DNA of 64,000 bases. Origin: Nymphaea colorata. Its lineage: Eukaryota > Streptophyta > Magnoliopsida > Nymphaeales > Nymphaeaceae. Position numbers and translations under genes: made by a program. The stretch is from assembly GCF_008831285.2 (NCBI RefSeq), contig NW_022204507.1:434001-498000 (forward strand). The letters are read 5' to 3'. Below the pieces are notes generated by a model. The model was given only the letters and a program-made list of their open reading frames with translations, made no database searches and had not been told where the DNA came from. Within the stretch, counting starts at the first letter, position 1. The number at the start of each line of letters is the position of its first letter. Of the stretch, positions 28,411 to 40,015 are shown in pieces.

Positions 28411-31400
28411 AAATATAATAGGACTCAATCAGAGAGCTGATATTTCCTTGTAATCTGCAACCCACATTCGCACCCAACCCGCACCTTATTGATTTCAATT
28501 TTTTTATCAAATTTGATATTTTTAATATATTATAATAATAAATTAATAATAATAAAAAATACCCTCGCTGCACCGCCGCACGGTAATTTTTTGAGATGCA
28601 TCGCACTGGCACCGGCACCTGCACCCATACCCCGCATACCGGTGACATAGCAGAACACCCTCAAAGAAAGAAATGTAGAAGAAACTTGAGGGGGTGAGAG
28701 AAAGAAAAAATGGTACTTGTTGTTGTTGAGTTTTACTGCCGCTGCTCAAGCTCCGGTGTGGTCGCCGATCGCCATAGATGGCTGGGGACTTTTTGTTGCT
28801 CAACATAAAGCCCTTACAAATAGAAGGCGATGAACAAGATTCAAGAGAGTGAGGAGATATAAAATGGGAGAAGGAAACAGAAAAGAAGTCGACAAAAAGC
28901 CACTTATACTTGTCTTGGGAAATTTGATGTTGACCATTGTTTTGTACACAATTCTACTGAAGACCCTTTTATTTTTTTCAATTATTATCCTACAACCTTT
29001 TGGGTTTTAGTAGGGGTCTGGTTGACTCGCACTTTGTAAAAAAATAATTTCAGGATCCAACCAAGAAAGATTTTTGTTGCGCAGAGTAAAGTAAAGACAA
29101 TGTTCAGAATCTCTTATACATGCAGCTGTCGCTGCATTACAAATTGTGCTCCTTCATTATAAAATTCTTTGTAACGTCTCAATTGCATTATAGAATGTAG
29201 CTGCATGTGTATACATCAATATTGAAGATCTATCTCACTACAGAAAGTCCCCGTACATTGGATTTAAAAACAGTTTAACACAGTTTTTTTTAATTGAACT
29301 GTAAAAAAAAAAACGTATATATGTTTTCCCAATCACTACGTGTGACGTCAATGTATTTAAATCTAAAAATCCAAACCAACAATGTTTTCAATGTTAAAAG
29401 ACACTCCTCCACAAATCAAATGAGAAAAATAAGACTCCTTTTGAGAAACACCAAATGTCCACCCAACTTTTCCTTCTGTTTTTCAAACAAATGCTTGATC
29501 TCGTCAAAAGTATTGAAGTAATCACCCAAATGATGAAATTATCCCTTCAGGTGAGCAGGATTTAACCCACCACCTGAAAGAAGGCTAAAGCATTAAAAAA
29601 TATTAGTCACCCAAATGATGAAATTATCCCTTCAAATTGAAAATATTGTCAAGAAAATAAAACTAAAAAGGAAAGATTGCTAATTAATGGTTTCCGTACA
29701 AACTCCAAAATTATATAGATCAAGATTGTGTGGATGAGTTTAAGTAGAAAGAAGTAACTCACTAATAGCTATATATATGTAAAAGGTATTCTGTATCTTA
29801 CAACCAACATGACCTATTAAGTGAACCAAGTTGAAGAGTACAGTTTCAAAAATGTCAATGACTGAAAGCGGGATATATATGTAAAAAAGTATCTCGGGGT
29901 TTTTGATGTGGCAACATCCAGGATTGATTATGGAATTTTTCCAATAAGGCGAAGATTTTTGTGGAAAAATCTCGCATATAAAAATTAAGGAACTAGAATA
30001 TAGAACCAGAAGGATCATTCCTTGTTCGTTGAAAACTGCAAACACAAAAACTGAGGATGTTTTTCCTTCATTAACTAAAATTAATTTTAAGTCTGATACT
30101 TGGATAGAAATAAAACAAAAGAGTTAGTCAACCTATAAAAATAAGCCAAAGAATTAGCCAACATGTAAAACTAATCCGAAGGCGGATATTAAAAGCACCA
30201 AAGGAAGAATATCATTTTGTTCTTCATTGTATGAAAGCTGGGAACATCATGAAAGGTAAAATTGGCTTCTTTTTTTTGGTTGGAAATCGCCATGATTTCT
30301 TGATGTATAGATACACCTTTTGATGGAGGGAAATTGTAACAGTGAAAGCAACATAATACTTTATTTTTCAGGGCTGATTTCATCTTTCCAACGATGTCTT
30401 TCAACATGTTTTGTGATTGACACTTGCATCGTTTCTATTTTCATATTTCATGTTAGCTTTGTTTTTGTTTTTGTTTTAATTTACTTTTTTCTCAACAACA
30501 TGGTAAGATTTAACCAAGGTTGTATGTCAAATTAAACCATGTCAAATTTACCATCTTTCTTATACTCATCAGGACATCTGCAGCCGCACAAACAGTCTTA
30601 AGTTACCTCTAACAAACAACGTACCTTAATCACATATAGATGTACATGTTTTGGACATTAATTGAGATGGCCAAAAATCTAGTTCAAAATCCAATTTGTT
30701 GGTAGATGACATTATTTGAGACTGTTTCATTTTTAAATTCATGGCAAATACTGTTCTCAAGAAATTCAAAGCAATTGAATAACCCAAAAATTTTCAGCAC
30801 TTGTTTTCTAATGACTCAATTTCAGCAAGTGACCAGAAGGCCCATCCTACACTTGGGCCTACACTATTATCGGCACAAAGATCAGAAAGGAAAGATCTTG
30901 TGGAAGAAAATATAAAAAATAAAGGATGCGAAATGAAAAGCTGCTAACTAGCAGGTAAAAACTGAATGTTTCCACCGGCTCAGCCTTCCAACCTCTTGAT
31001 CCTAGAATGCAGTCCCAAATGGAAACTCAACCATCACATAGGCAAACATAAGGTGCAGTGCACATGCAAGTGGAAGCAAGAAGTCCATAGGAAAAACTGA
31101 AGAAGTTTCTTTAGAACTGTCTGTTTCACAATTTTAATGAAGACTGGAAAATATAAAGTCATTTAAGGCTACTTATCCAAGTTAATATAAAAATAATCAA
31201 CTATGAAACCGTTCCTTTACAAATTACAATTTTTCAATGAAATAAGTCTTGTTTATAGGGAAACATTGATTCGTCATAGAAAATATGACATCCTTTTAAA
31301 GTGCCCCTCCCACAATTAAGGAACTGACTTTTAGAAGTACCTAGGACTAATGAAAGGTAATGGAAGACTGATTTTTTATTTATCCTATCTTTACTGAGGA

Positions 31401-32331
31401 ACTTCAGGACTGATTACCTTAAAAAAATTCACTCTCAGTGGATCCTGGCAATGCAATGTGGTTGGACCCTCATGTTGGTCTGAATGAATCAGCCTTTTAG
31501 AGGAGGGTGAGTCAGGGTCTGCTACTAAAGAGCATAGCAAGTTACAAGTCTCAGTAGGACATGTATTTTTATTACTATAGGTTAGGTGAGGTTACCATTA
31601 TCCTTTTTTTGGTGACGAATCTTATGTCCCTAATAAAGGGAATCTATCAATTTTTCAAGGTTTCAAATACAAAAAGGCATGGAAGCACATGAGATCTAGC
31701 TCCAGTTCCTTCAGAAAAGTAAGATCTTTGGTGCAAAAAGAATGGACAAATGAGATAACAAAGAAAAATAAACGGCTCCAATTCCTCTTTCAGTTTATTT
31801 GAAATATACCACATATATAATCATCATTCACATTATCGATTGACAAGAATTTTCAGCAATCAGAAAATCCAAATACAGTAATGTTTTTCAAATAGATGAA
31901 TTTCTTTGTACGATGAAGGGTGTTAAAAAGATTGAAAAGTTGTTTGACATAATAAAATGATTGACAAATACCTACTTCATTAATTGAAGAAAAATGTTAA
32001 AATCTTGAGCAATTTCTATGAAGAAAATGAACAAAATCACATTTTGTACATACACTCTCCCTGGTCCTTTTTTTTATTAATATTGATACTTATAAAATAG
32101 ACAAAAATATTGAAGAAATTGTCAAAAAGATGTGGCCCATAAAAATCTTTCTATTCAGGTATTTTCTTTTTATTAGGGTAAAATGGTATTTTTCATACTT
32201 AAAAACAGTGGGGCATGTGTCTGTAGGTAATTGTATAAATATAAATGGTTACTTGTAACTTTTCAGAAGAAAAATGCATCAAACCTGATCGGTCTCATTA
32301 ATTATTTGTCCGGTCTAATTTGTCTAGCGAC

Positions 32332-32337
<6 letters not shown>
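28411..32337. other. AT-rich non-coding DNA
   Basis: I see no supportable gene. A GC-richer patch at 28560-28650 (CACCGCCGCACGG, CACTGGCACCGGCACCTGCACC) interrupts the AT-rich background and resembles transposon-end sequence. Two 28-bp direct repeats at 29523 and 29607 are listed separately. Scattered 60-100 codon ORFs are all AT-rich and overlapping. Confidence 0.4.
29523..29634. repeat. 28-bp direct repeat flanking 56 bp
   Basis: TCACCCAAATGATGAAATTA followed by TCCCTTCA occurs at about 29523-29550 and again at 29607-29634, without mismatch. The 56-bp spacer contains its own short inverted words (CAGGTGAGCAGG / CCACCACCTG). Confidence 0.8.

Positions 32338-32363
<26 letters not shown>
32338..32363. 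repeat. (TG)n microsatellite
   Basis: About 12 TG units follow a short (AT)n run. Confidence 0.9.
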
Positions 32364-32395
32364 AAAGTGGTGCATGGATTGATGAGTTCAATTCA

Positions 32396-32911
32396 ATGAT
32401 GGTAGGAAGGTATTCATACTCCGCCCCATATACTGCATTATTCATTCGTTACAAAAGAATCTCATCTTATGCTGATGTACCATCTGGGGTTCTTCTCAAT
32501 GACAAACTGTCATTTATTACAGCATCATACTACTAATGGTATCAGCTTGGTTTTGAATTGAAATAACATTGTTGTATTCAATGACGTGGATGTCAAAAGA
32601 AAAAACATAGAGTAGAAAGAAAACCCAACTCCTAGGTTGGACCACTAATCATTTGTTTGTGGGCAACCTCCTCCTAAATATGCTCAAGTGTTATTCCGTA
32701 CACTAAGGCATGATCGTGTTTGCAGTACAATAACTAGAACTATGTACAAGACAATCTTAGGCATCTAAGCCTTTTGTTACGAGAAACATTACTAAAAATA
32801 AATTGATATTCAAAAACTTTTCAGATCGTCCTCCATAAGTTCTTTTATAAGGTGATACATAACGAATGATGCAGTATACAAGGTGGAGTATGAATACCTT
32901 CCTGCCATCAT
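32396..32911. repeat. Inverted repeat pair of about 55 bp
   Basis: 32396-32451 (ATGATGGTAGGAAGGTATTC...) matches the reverse complement of 32861-32911 with few differences. The arms are about 410 bp apart. Both arms read NDGRKVFI in one frame, so a short stretch of what looks like coding sequence is duplicated in inverted orientation. Confidence 0.7.
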
Positions 32912-32993
32912 TGTATATATACAAGAAAATCTCTTGTCGAGTGAACCAAATTGACTTCAGACTCTGATTCTTTCGAGCAACTTCTCTACATAC

Positions 32994-33070
32994 CTTCAAC
33001 TCTTGCAACCTTTCCATAGAAAATAGACAGCCCTTGCCACCATCATCTCTAATTAGCATGGTACTGTCAT
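32994..33070 (-). other. Unassigned exon-like segment
   Basis: The minus strand has an acceptor (CTGTTGACAG), a 77-bp open segment reading DDSTMLIRDDGGKGCLFSME then RLQELK, and a donor (TTGAAG|GTATGT). The flanks are AT-rich and intron-like. The peptide is balanced, like real coding sequence, but I cannot assign it. The open frame continues past the donor to 32757. Confidence 0.35.
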
Positions 33071-33269
33071 CTGTCAACAGCAGACCATTGCATCACATGG
33101 CTGAGTTTTGTTCCCCCTTAGCACGTGGATGCAGAAGGAACACATTGCCTAAGACATATGGTTGAAAGGCATGGAAATATTTACTAGAGCCTATAAGTGT
33201 TTTCTTGAGGGGTACAAATTATGTTTTTGCTATTCTTTAATCATAATAACCTATACAGGTGATGAACGC

Positions 33270-33440
33270 AACTGGGACAGTCCAATACCGGTGACGATTA
33301 CAACTGGTATAGATCTCTAACGATGAGGTAGTTCACAGTCATATATACTTATACCGGTGAAATGTCTCGCCGCTAAGGTATTTATACCGGTGTTCTCTAG
33401 CACCAGTAGAAATTTCTCTAGCACCAGTAGAAATTTCACC
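33270..33440. repeat. ACCGGT-rich repeat patch
   Basis: TATACCGGTG-like words recur at 33284, 33350 and 33384, with related CACTGGT/ACCAGT words. A 20-bp unit (TCTCTAGCACCAGTAGAAAT) is directly duplicated at 33393 and 33415. Such palindromic subterminal words are typical of CACTA or hAT ends, but no terminus is visible. Confidence 0.4.
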
Positions 33441-34141
33441 ACTGTAAACCTATAACAGCGGTTACCAACGCTATATTACCTGAACCCATAACGTAACCAC
33501 CACTGTTATTTGAATCACACAACTCAATGCACGAAATGTGCACCTCGAGTGCCAGCTTATCGCTCATGTCTATCTCTCCCTCTACCTCTGTTTTGTAATT
33601 AATGCTTGTATTTTTTTTCATTTTTCTATTTCACATTGTTTTTGTTTACTTTTTTTCTCAGCCGCATGGTAGAATTAGATAAAAGCGATAAGTGTTAATT
33701 TATTGAAGGTTGTATGTTGATTGAAATAGTGTAAGTTAATAAATATTGGATAAAAATCATAGAGTTTAGTGAATTTATTGAACTTATAAACCATTTGACC
33801 AAACCGGTGCTCTCATGAGTATGTTGTTTAAATAAACCAAATTAATGTTTTTTTTAATCCGCAGTACTTGTAAGGAGTTAAATATTTTACAAACTTTTAT
33901 GTATAATTGTTGATAACAACTAATTAAACTTTCTCGCAATTAGCAAATCAGTGCCAGCCTTCATGTCTGATTTTGGCGCCAGAAAAAAAATGGTTTTTTT
34001 GCTCTTGTTTTTAATTTCTGACATGATTTTTGTTGATATAATATGTTAGATTATTTTTGCCATGAAACTTAAGCTTCACTATGCTTCGCTTAGCTACACA
34101 TTGCATCACCAACTTAGTGCATCACTTTGCCTTGTTGTACT
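33441..34141. other. AT-rich non-coding DNA
   Basis: I searched here for the next SEC16 exon on the minus strand and saw nothing convincing. There is no other structure. Confidence 0.35.
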
Positions 34142-35352
34142 TCACAACAAATCAGCAGTTTCACCAATTAGGCCCTTCTCAACGATTTCCTCTTGGGGAT
34201 CTAGAACAAAAGAACTATCAAAGACAGAAGATGAAGACGACTGCAGGCCATCATTGATTGCATCAGTTTGCTGTGTTCTCCCTTGAACAAAACCGGCTTG
34301 ATTTTGCGATTGAGATTGCAAAGACATTGATGAGAATGTGGTGCCATGCTCCCCTGTAGTCTGTCTAGATGTATTTTCATCCATTCTGCAAAGAAATCTG
34401 AATGAGAACTAAAATCACCAGAATCATTATCGCCCATGCCTGTATGAAAGCTACTCCACTGCACCTCCTTCATGCTCGCCCGGGTCTGCTTAGAACCCTT
34501 AATAGACGGAAAATCTGCTTCCAAATTGTTCAGATGGGCATTGGCACCCGCACCATGTGCAACCAACTCTACTGGTATGGCAGACTCGTTGGACTCAACA
34601 AGCACATATGAACTACTCCCTTCTGCTACCTGATTTACTTTCTCTGGTTTGAATTCGACCGAGTTACTGACACTAAAGGAGCCAGCTTTTCTGGCAACAG
34701 CCTCGTCCACCTGAACCTGTGAATGGTACTCCGATTCACTTAAGGAAAGGTTCGCTAGAGAAGTGTCAGCAGGGAGCTCAGTTGATCCCATTGGAATCAT
34801 TACCCTCCTGTAACTCAGCTGCAGAAGAACCATCGATCCGAAACTCATCATCCACAAGCTTGTCAAAGAAACCTTCATCCGTCTGATCCTGCATAAGAAA
34901 TGGAGAAGCCACCATTCATATAACAGAAAGCAGAAAGAAATGCTCAAAATGTCAGATCGAAACACCCAACTTCCTTGTGAACGATAATTCGAATGGTCTT
35001 CACTGGAATCTACCTTGACTAACAAAATTAACAGCAACCAAGACCTTAATAGTCCTGGACCACATACCCAAAAGCGATGAATCACAAATCAAACCATCAA
35101 CAAATCAAAATGAGCAACGAGAATAAATTTAAAAAAAAAAAACTTGTTCGAAAAGGAGAGTCATGACCGTTGTTACACATGTAGATGAAATTATATCAGA
35201 AACAACCTGGATGGCACAAGGAAGACCCTTCTCCCTCCTCCAGAAAACCAGTCGTGGTTCGGAAAAACAAGAAAGGGATTGAGAAATGGACGGAAAAAAA
35301 AAAAACAAAAAAAGAGAGGAGAGAGTGATTGATCTTACCGGAAACCAGCCAT
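34142..35352 (-). pseudogene. SEC16 N-terminal region, broken
   Basis: A short first exon (35339-35352, MAGF, donor CCG|GTAAG) is followed by an exon from 34888 after TTCTTATGCAG. That exon reads DQTDEGFFDKLVDDEFRIDG, the conserved start of plant SEC16. A frameshift near 34800 moves to ELPADTSLANLSLSESEYHS. The frame continues through an acidic, Ser-rich region to KEVQWSSFHTGMGDNDSGDF and SSHSDFFAE, the second conserved SEC16 landmark. Another shift at about 34385 gives MDENTSRQTTGEHG to a stop at 34142. SEC16 organises COPII coat assembly at ER exit sites. The central and C-terminal domains that bind SEC13 and SEC23 are absent. About 250 of more than 1300 residues remain. The intron is retained, so this is a genomic fragment. 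Confidence 0.8.
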
Positions 35353-36893
35353 CGCCGTGCTACCTTCAAGCTCCCTCTCCTTGATGAGGGCAGATCGTAA
35401 GAGGCAAACTCTAGAGGTAGATGAGATGATGGGCTAGAAATCTTTCCCCTGTTTCTTGGGTTTTTACACGGTAAAAATGTGATGCATTTCAGAAAAACCG
35501 TTTAAAACCCTGATACTTGTCATCTGCATCAAACATGCACTTGGGAAGCGGACTTTCCTCTTTTGTTCTTCAAACATTTTATTGGGGTCAAAGAAAAAAA
35601 AGATCCAAATCCATGTTCACATGTAATTCCCTATCCGATCCGAAACAAATAGGAACTTAAGAAAACTGCATCCGCCTGATAATATTTAACGAACGAGGTG
35701 ATAGCCAATGTTTTTTTAGTTTTTTTCTTTAACAAAAAGCTAATCTAGACCAACCGGTTTGGTTGATGAAGCGCATCCAATCTGTCATGCTTGTAATAGC
35801 TGTTATTAAAATAAAAGTATTTTTTAATTTTCAAAGCATTTTTAAATTTTAAATTGATTTTTTTATTATTTGAAAAAACACTTCTGTTTTGCGCCGTAAA
35901 GTCTTTTAGGTTAGCGCTAACATAAATTCAAAATATGACTGTAACAAAAAAATAAAACATGTCCCACAGTTCTTATAGCCCTTTTAAGCTATATCAAATG
36001 ATATTATTGATCAATCTCTATATGCAAATAGAAATTATGTCTTAAGAAGGACCAAACACTCTTATCAAATTACATAACATAGGGTTGTAAAGCATCTCAT
36101 TCAACTTAAGATCGCGATCGACCAAAAAAAATGCTGATCCGAAAAAAAAAAAAGTTTAAACTTAAAACTTTTCTTAGCGACAACTATAATATCAAAAGTG
36201 GTCACAGTGAAATGTATGGGAGACCTTCTTATTTGCTAAACAACCCCTTAGATGCCCACCACCCCTTAGTTAGCTTCAAACCTTGTCCCCATCAAGTCCC
36301 ACCTCTCTTATTCTACTATTTGTCCTCATAAGATGAGGATTTACCCACATGTATCATTCGAGGAAAAAAAACCCATTTTGCACAATGATTTTTTTTAAAA
36401 AAAAAAAACAAAAAGGTTAGTCGTCTCTACATTGGGTGGGAAGAAGACATGTTTCGGTTGCTTTGCAAAGTAACTAAGAAATTATTTGTCAACAGTTTGT
36501 CACCATTTACTTAAAGGATGGATCAATTAGGAATTTATTTTTTCTTATAAATCAAATATGAACGAGAGAGATCTTATAATTCTCTCAAGTAGAGTACCTT
36601 TGTTTTCAAAAAATTCAGGCTTTACCATTATAAACTGATCATATCACTATTTTCTTTTTTCAATTTTGCACTGCATGGATTTTACATCACTCTTTCCAAG
36701 AGAACACCCCGACACAGTTGCACCAGCAACATAGCAGCACAATCTTCTTTCTGTAGGCGGCGGATGAGTTCTATCAGTGATTATTTAATGCAACATTAAA
36801 GAAAAAAAGCATTCATACAAAATTCACACCTATATATCAAAACTGAGAGATTAACTTAGAGATGAAGCCCATCAACTCAGTAGATGCCTCTCC
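35353..36893. other. Upstream of SEC16 relic, non-coding
   Basis: This would be the promoter side of the minus-strand SEC16 relic. It contains A/T homopolymers, including poly-A runs at 36143-36154 and 36391-36409, and no recognisable gene. Confidence 0.35.
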
Positions 36894-37190
36894 CTAGTGG
36901 CTGTGCACACAGAAGGCATGCTCCTCTTCCGAGAAGACTTGCAACTTCACCACCATCCTTCCCAACTTCTTCAGCTCCTCCATTAATATCGCCGCGATGT
37001 CCGGCAGCCCCTCCACTGGTGGTTTACATAAGAGGAGCTCCCTGGTACCAAGCCCTTGAGGCCTGATAGATCAGGCACCTGGCTGGAGGCGAGGACATTG
37101 TGGATGATCTTCCCACCGACTGCGTCGCCAATGATGGAAAGCTGAGAAAGGTAAGCTGGGTCAAGGAGGTGGTGGCAAGCATACGGGGAG
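36894..37190 (-). pseudogene. Unassigned protein-coding fragment with a frameshift
   Basis: On the minus strand one frame reads LLDPAYLSQLSIIGDAVGGK and IIHNVLASSQVPDLSGLKGL, VPGSSSY. A one-base shift near 37020 then gives PPVEGLPDIAAILMEELKKL, GRMVVKLQVFSEEEHAFCVH, SH and a stop at 36896. GC content jumps relative to both flanks, and the residue mix looks like a folded protein. The two halves join sensibly across the shift. I do not recognise the family and assign no function. The plus-strand ORF over the same bases is Pro-rich and looks like a shadow. Confidence 0.45.
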
Positions 37191-37529
37191 GAAAGCCATG
37201 GAACTAATTACAAGATTTTTTGTATTGCATTGTTGAAAAGCAATGCTTGTTGTTTTGTGAATTATGAAATTTTTATCAATATATTTTTTTAAAGTGGTTT
37301 CTATCATATTGTACATTTGTATTTGTGTTCATTCTCATCGATGTGCTAATGAACAGATAGCAGAGAACAAATGCATGCTTAGGCTATCTTCCACCTAGAC
37401 ATTCAACCACGGATGATCCCCTCCACCCTATATATTTTTAAAGAAATTTAGCCACAGGCCATCTATCCATAAGTTATGGCAAGAAGGAAGGCCTTGAGAA
37501 GTTCTGAGCTTGATAACCATTTAAACAAT

Positions 37530-38830
37530 TGTTATCACCCCAAATTTTTCCAAAAAGAGGTGTATTTCATTTTCATTCAAATCTTAATTATTTCATCTGG
37601 AATTAATTCCTGGGTCTTAAGTCCAATCCTAAACCCAAAATAAATTCACAACTATTCAATAAAAAATGAATTTCTAAACCCTCATCCGATCCCAAACACA
37701 AAATTCAAATTCAAACCCAATTTTAGACACAAAATTCAAACCCAAAATCCAACTCTTGGATCTGAATTAGATCGAAAGCCCAAGTTTAGATCCAAGTCGA
37801 GAATTTCAAACTCAAAATCCAAAGTCGATATCAAAACGATAAAATTTGATTATATCGAGCACTGCACGCGCCCGCACAAATCTCCCCTTTATTTTATATC
37901 TCGTCTTGACACCAAAACGTGTTTTTGAGATTAAATTATTCACTAGAATGCACCAGCGAGCAACTGAACTCGATCCTGATTTAAAACTAGCTGGAAGTCA
38001 CTCAAAACAGAGTTGGCCATCCATTTATAACAAAAACCTTTTTTTTACATATTTTAAATAAAAAATCTTTTATGCTTCTTATATAAGCAACCTTTTTTAT
38101 TGATTTTATTTGATCTTATTTTATTTTTTATTTTGCATGCCGATGCACTGGTACATATTTTAAATAAAAAATCTTTTATGCTTCTTATATAAGCAACCTT
38201 TTTTATTGATTTTATTTGATCTTATTTTATTTTTTATTTTGCATGCCGACGCACTGGCGCGTGTGAACGCGCCTTCATGCACAAATGTGCGCAGCGCGTT
38301 GTGCGCTGTGCGCTGCCCGTGCCTGGCACGCTGGGACCTCCCCATTTTCTTGCAAAAACCGACCCTTGGGGCGGTTTTCAGCTTTTTTGGTGGGCATTAG
38401 CCCTGCCGACACCCCAAAGGGGTGTTAACGGACTAGTGATAAATCCCACTTAGTCAAAACCCTAAAAAATTAAATTATTCAAAAATATTTGAAACTTGCA
38501 TGTAAATCTTGTTAAATTCAAAAAATTCAAATTTTGAATTTTGGCTTCAAAACTCTTTATAAATACCCCAACAATCCTCCCTCTTTGGCATAAGCGAACC
38601 CTAGGGGAACCTCCATAGCTTCTCCACTTGAAATCTTGATTTTTTTTAGCTCCTTCTTTCCATTTCTCTCTTCTTCCCTTCTTCCTCTTTTCCAACCTGG
38701 AGAGCAAGATTCTCCAAGTTCAAACTCTTCAAGAGAACACGAGGAGACCTTTTGGAGGGATATTTTCAGAGGCGATCCTAAGATCATTCAAAGGAGGAGG
38801 CTCATCTATATTCGAGGTATGTAATCCTTC
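37530..38830 (+). mobile_element. Candidate LTR (solo or truncated)
   Basis: It starts TGTTATCACCCC, close to the TGTCACACCCC start of many plant Ty3/gypsy LTRs. It has a TATA box at 38557-38565 (TTTATAAATA) followed by about 250 bases of CT-rich leader-like sequence, a layout seen in LTR U3-R-U5. I could not fix the right end or find a primer-binding site or target duplication. A GC-rich patch at 38250-38350 (GCGCAGCGCGTTGTGCGCTG) lies in the middle. The call is inference. Confidence 0.35.
38046..38257. repeat. 106-bp tandem duplication, two copies
   Basis: 38046-38151 and 38152-38257 are identical by eye except for one C/T difference (CCGATGCACTGG against CCGACGCACTGG). The near identity means a very recent duplication. 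Confidence 0.92.
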
Positions 38831-39981
38831 ATTTTTATTTTCATTTTCTATTGCCACCTCCCCATGGCCGTGCAAGAAAACTCTAAAGATTTTCTATCCG
38901 GAGTCGAGAGCTACTTTTGAGTGCACTGGGAGTACAGCAAGGCGAAATGTGGGTCAAGTGTAATACTATCTTAAAGAAGTATATCTGAAATATTTTTATT
39001 ATAGCTCATATAAAGATGTCAAACATGTCATTTCCTAACCTGCTCCAAATGTCTCACTATCAAAAGCAAGAGAAGGAGAGTTAAAGGATGTCACATCATA
39101 TCATTGCTTAGTAGCAGCTATATAATACATAACTTTAACCAGTCTCAATATTACTACTTTGTTAATGAAGCCCTATCAATTCATGCATCAATCTCAGTTC
39201 CACATATTTAGTAGTTAATCTAACCTTATGAAACCTGTTGGACTAGATTTTTCATTTTGTTAAAGAAAGGGTAGTAAGGAAAGAAATCAAAGTCAAGATT
39301 GCTAGGTCATGATCCAAAAGAGCAATTAGCAAAATTCCTACGAACTGTCTAATAGGGCCATGATTTGATGAGTTGAAAGACCAGCTTAATCTTATTGAGA
39401 TAAAGTTACGCTTGTAGGGATGTGTTAATTAAGCAAGTAGAATATCTTTGCCAATACAATAATACTTGATTCCTTCTTCAAAAGCAGAAAAAGGAAACAG
39501 ACAAGAAGAACACAGGACCATATACATATACAAGCTAAGGGCCCCAGCATTGGCCTCTATCGGGCTCATATCAATATGACAAATCCCAGACAAGCATGTA
39601 ACGAGATAAATAGTTCAACACTAAATTTTCCTTTATTTTTTCAAAAGGTGGTATATGATTTTGCTCGGATATTTTTCAACCCGAGCCTCTCCACTCTCTA
39701 CCGGTCGGTTGGAGGATTTGGGGAATCATGCAGGGGACAGTCTTCCTGATGCACGAGGATCATTTTAGGGATGCTAGGCAAGACAACCCAGTCCCAGGGG
39801 AGATTTGGAGATGCCGACAGGAGACCTTATTCCCTGATACCCAACGGTCAATTTTGGGATGTCGGACCAGAGGCCCCAGTCCCAAACGGTTGGTAATATG
39901 AAAGAGAGAGAAAGAGAGAGAGAGTCCAGCGATGGGTAGCAAGAATCCGCATGCCACAAAGAGCCGGAAAGAGATCAAAGA

Positions 39982-40015
<34 letters not shown>

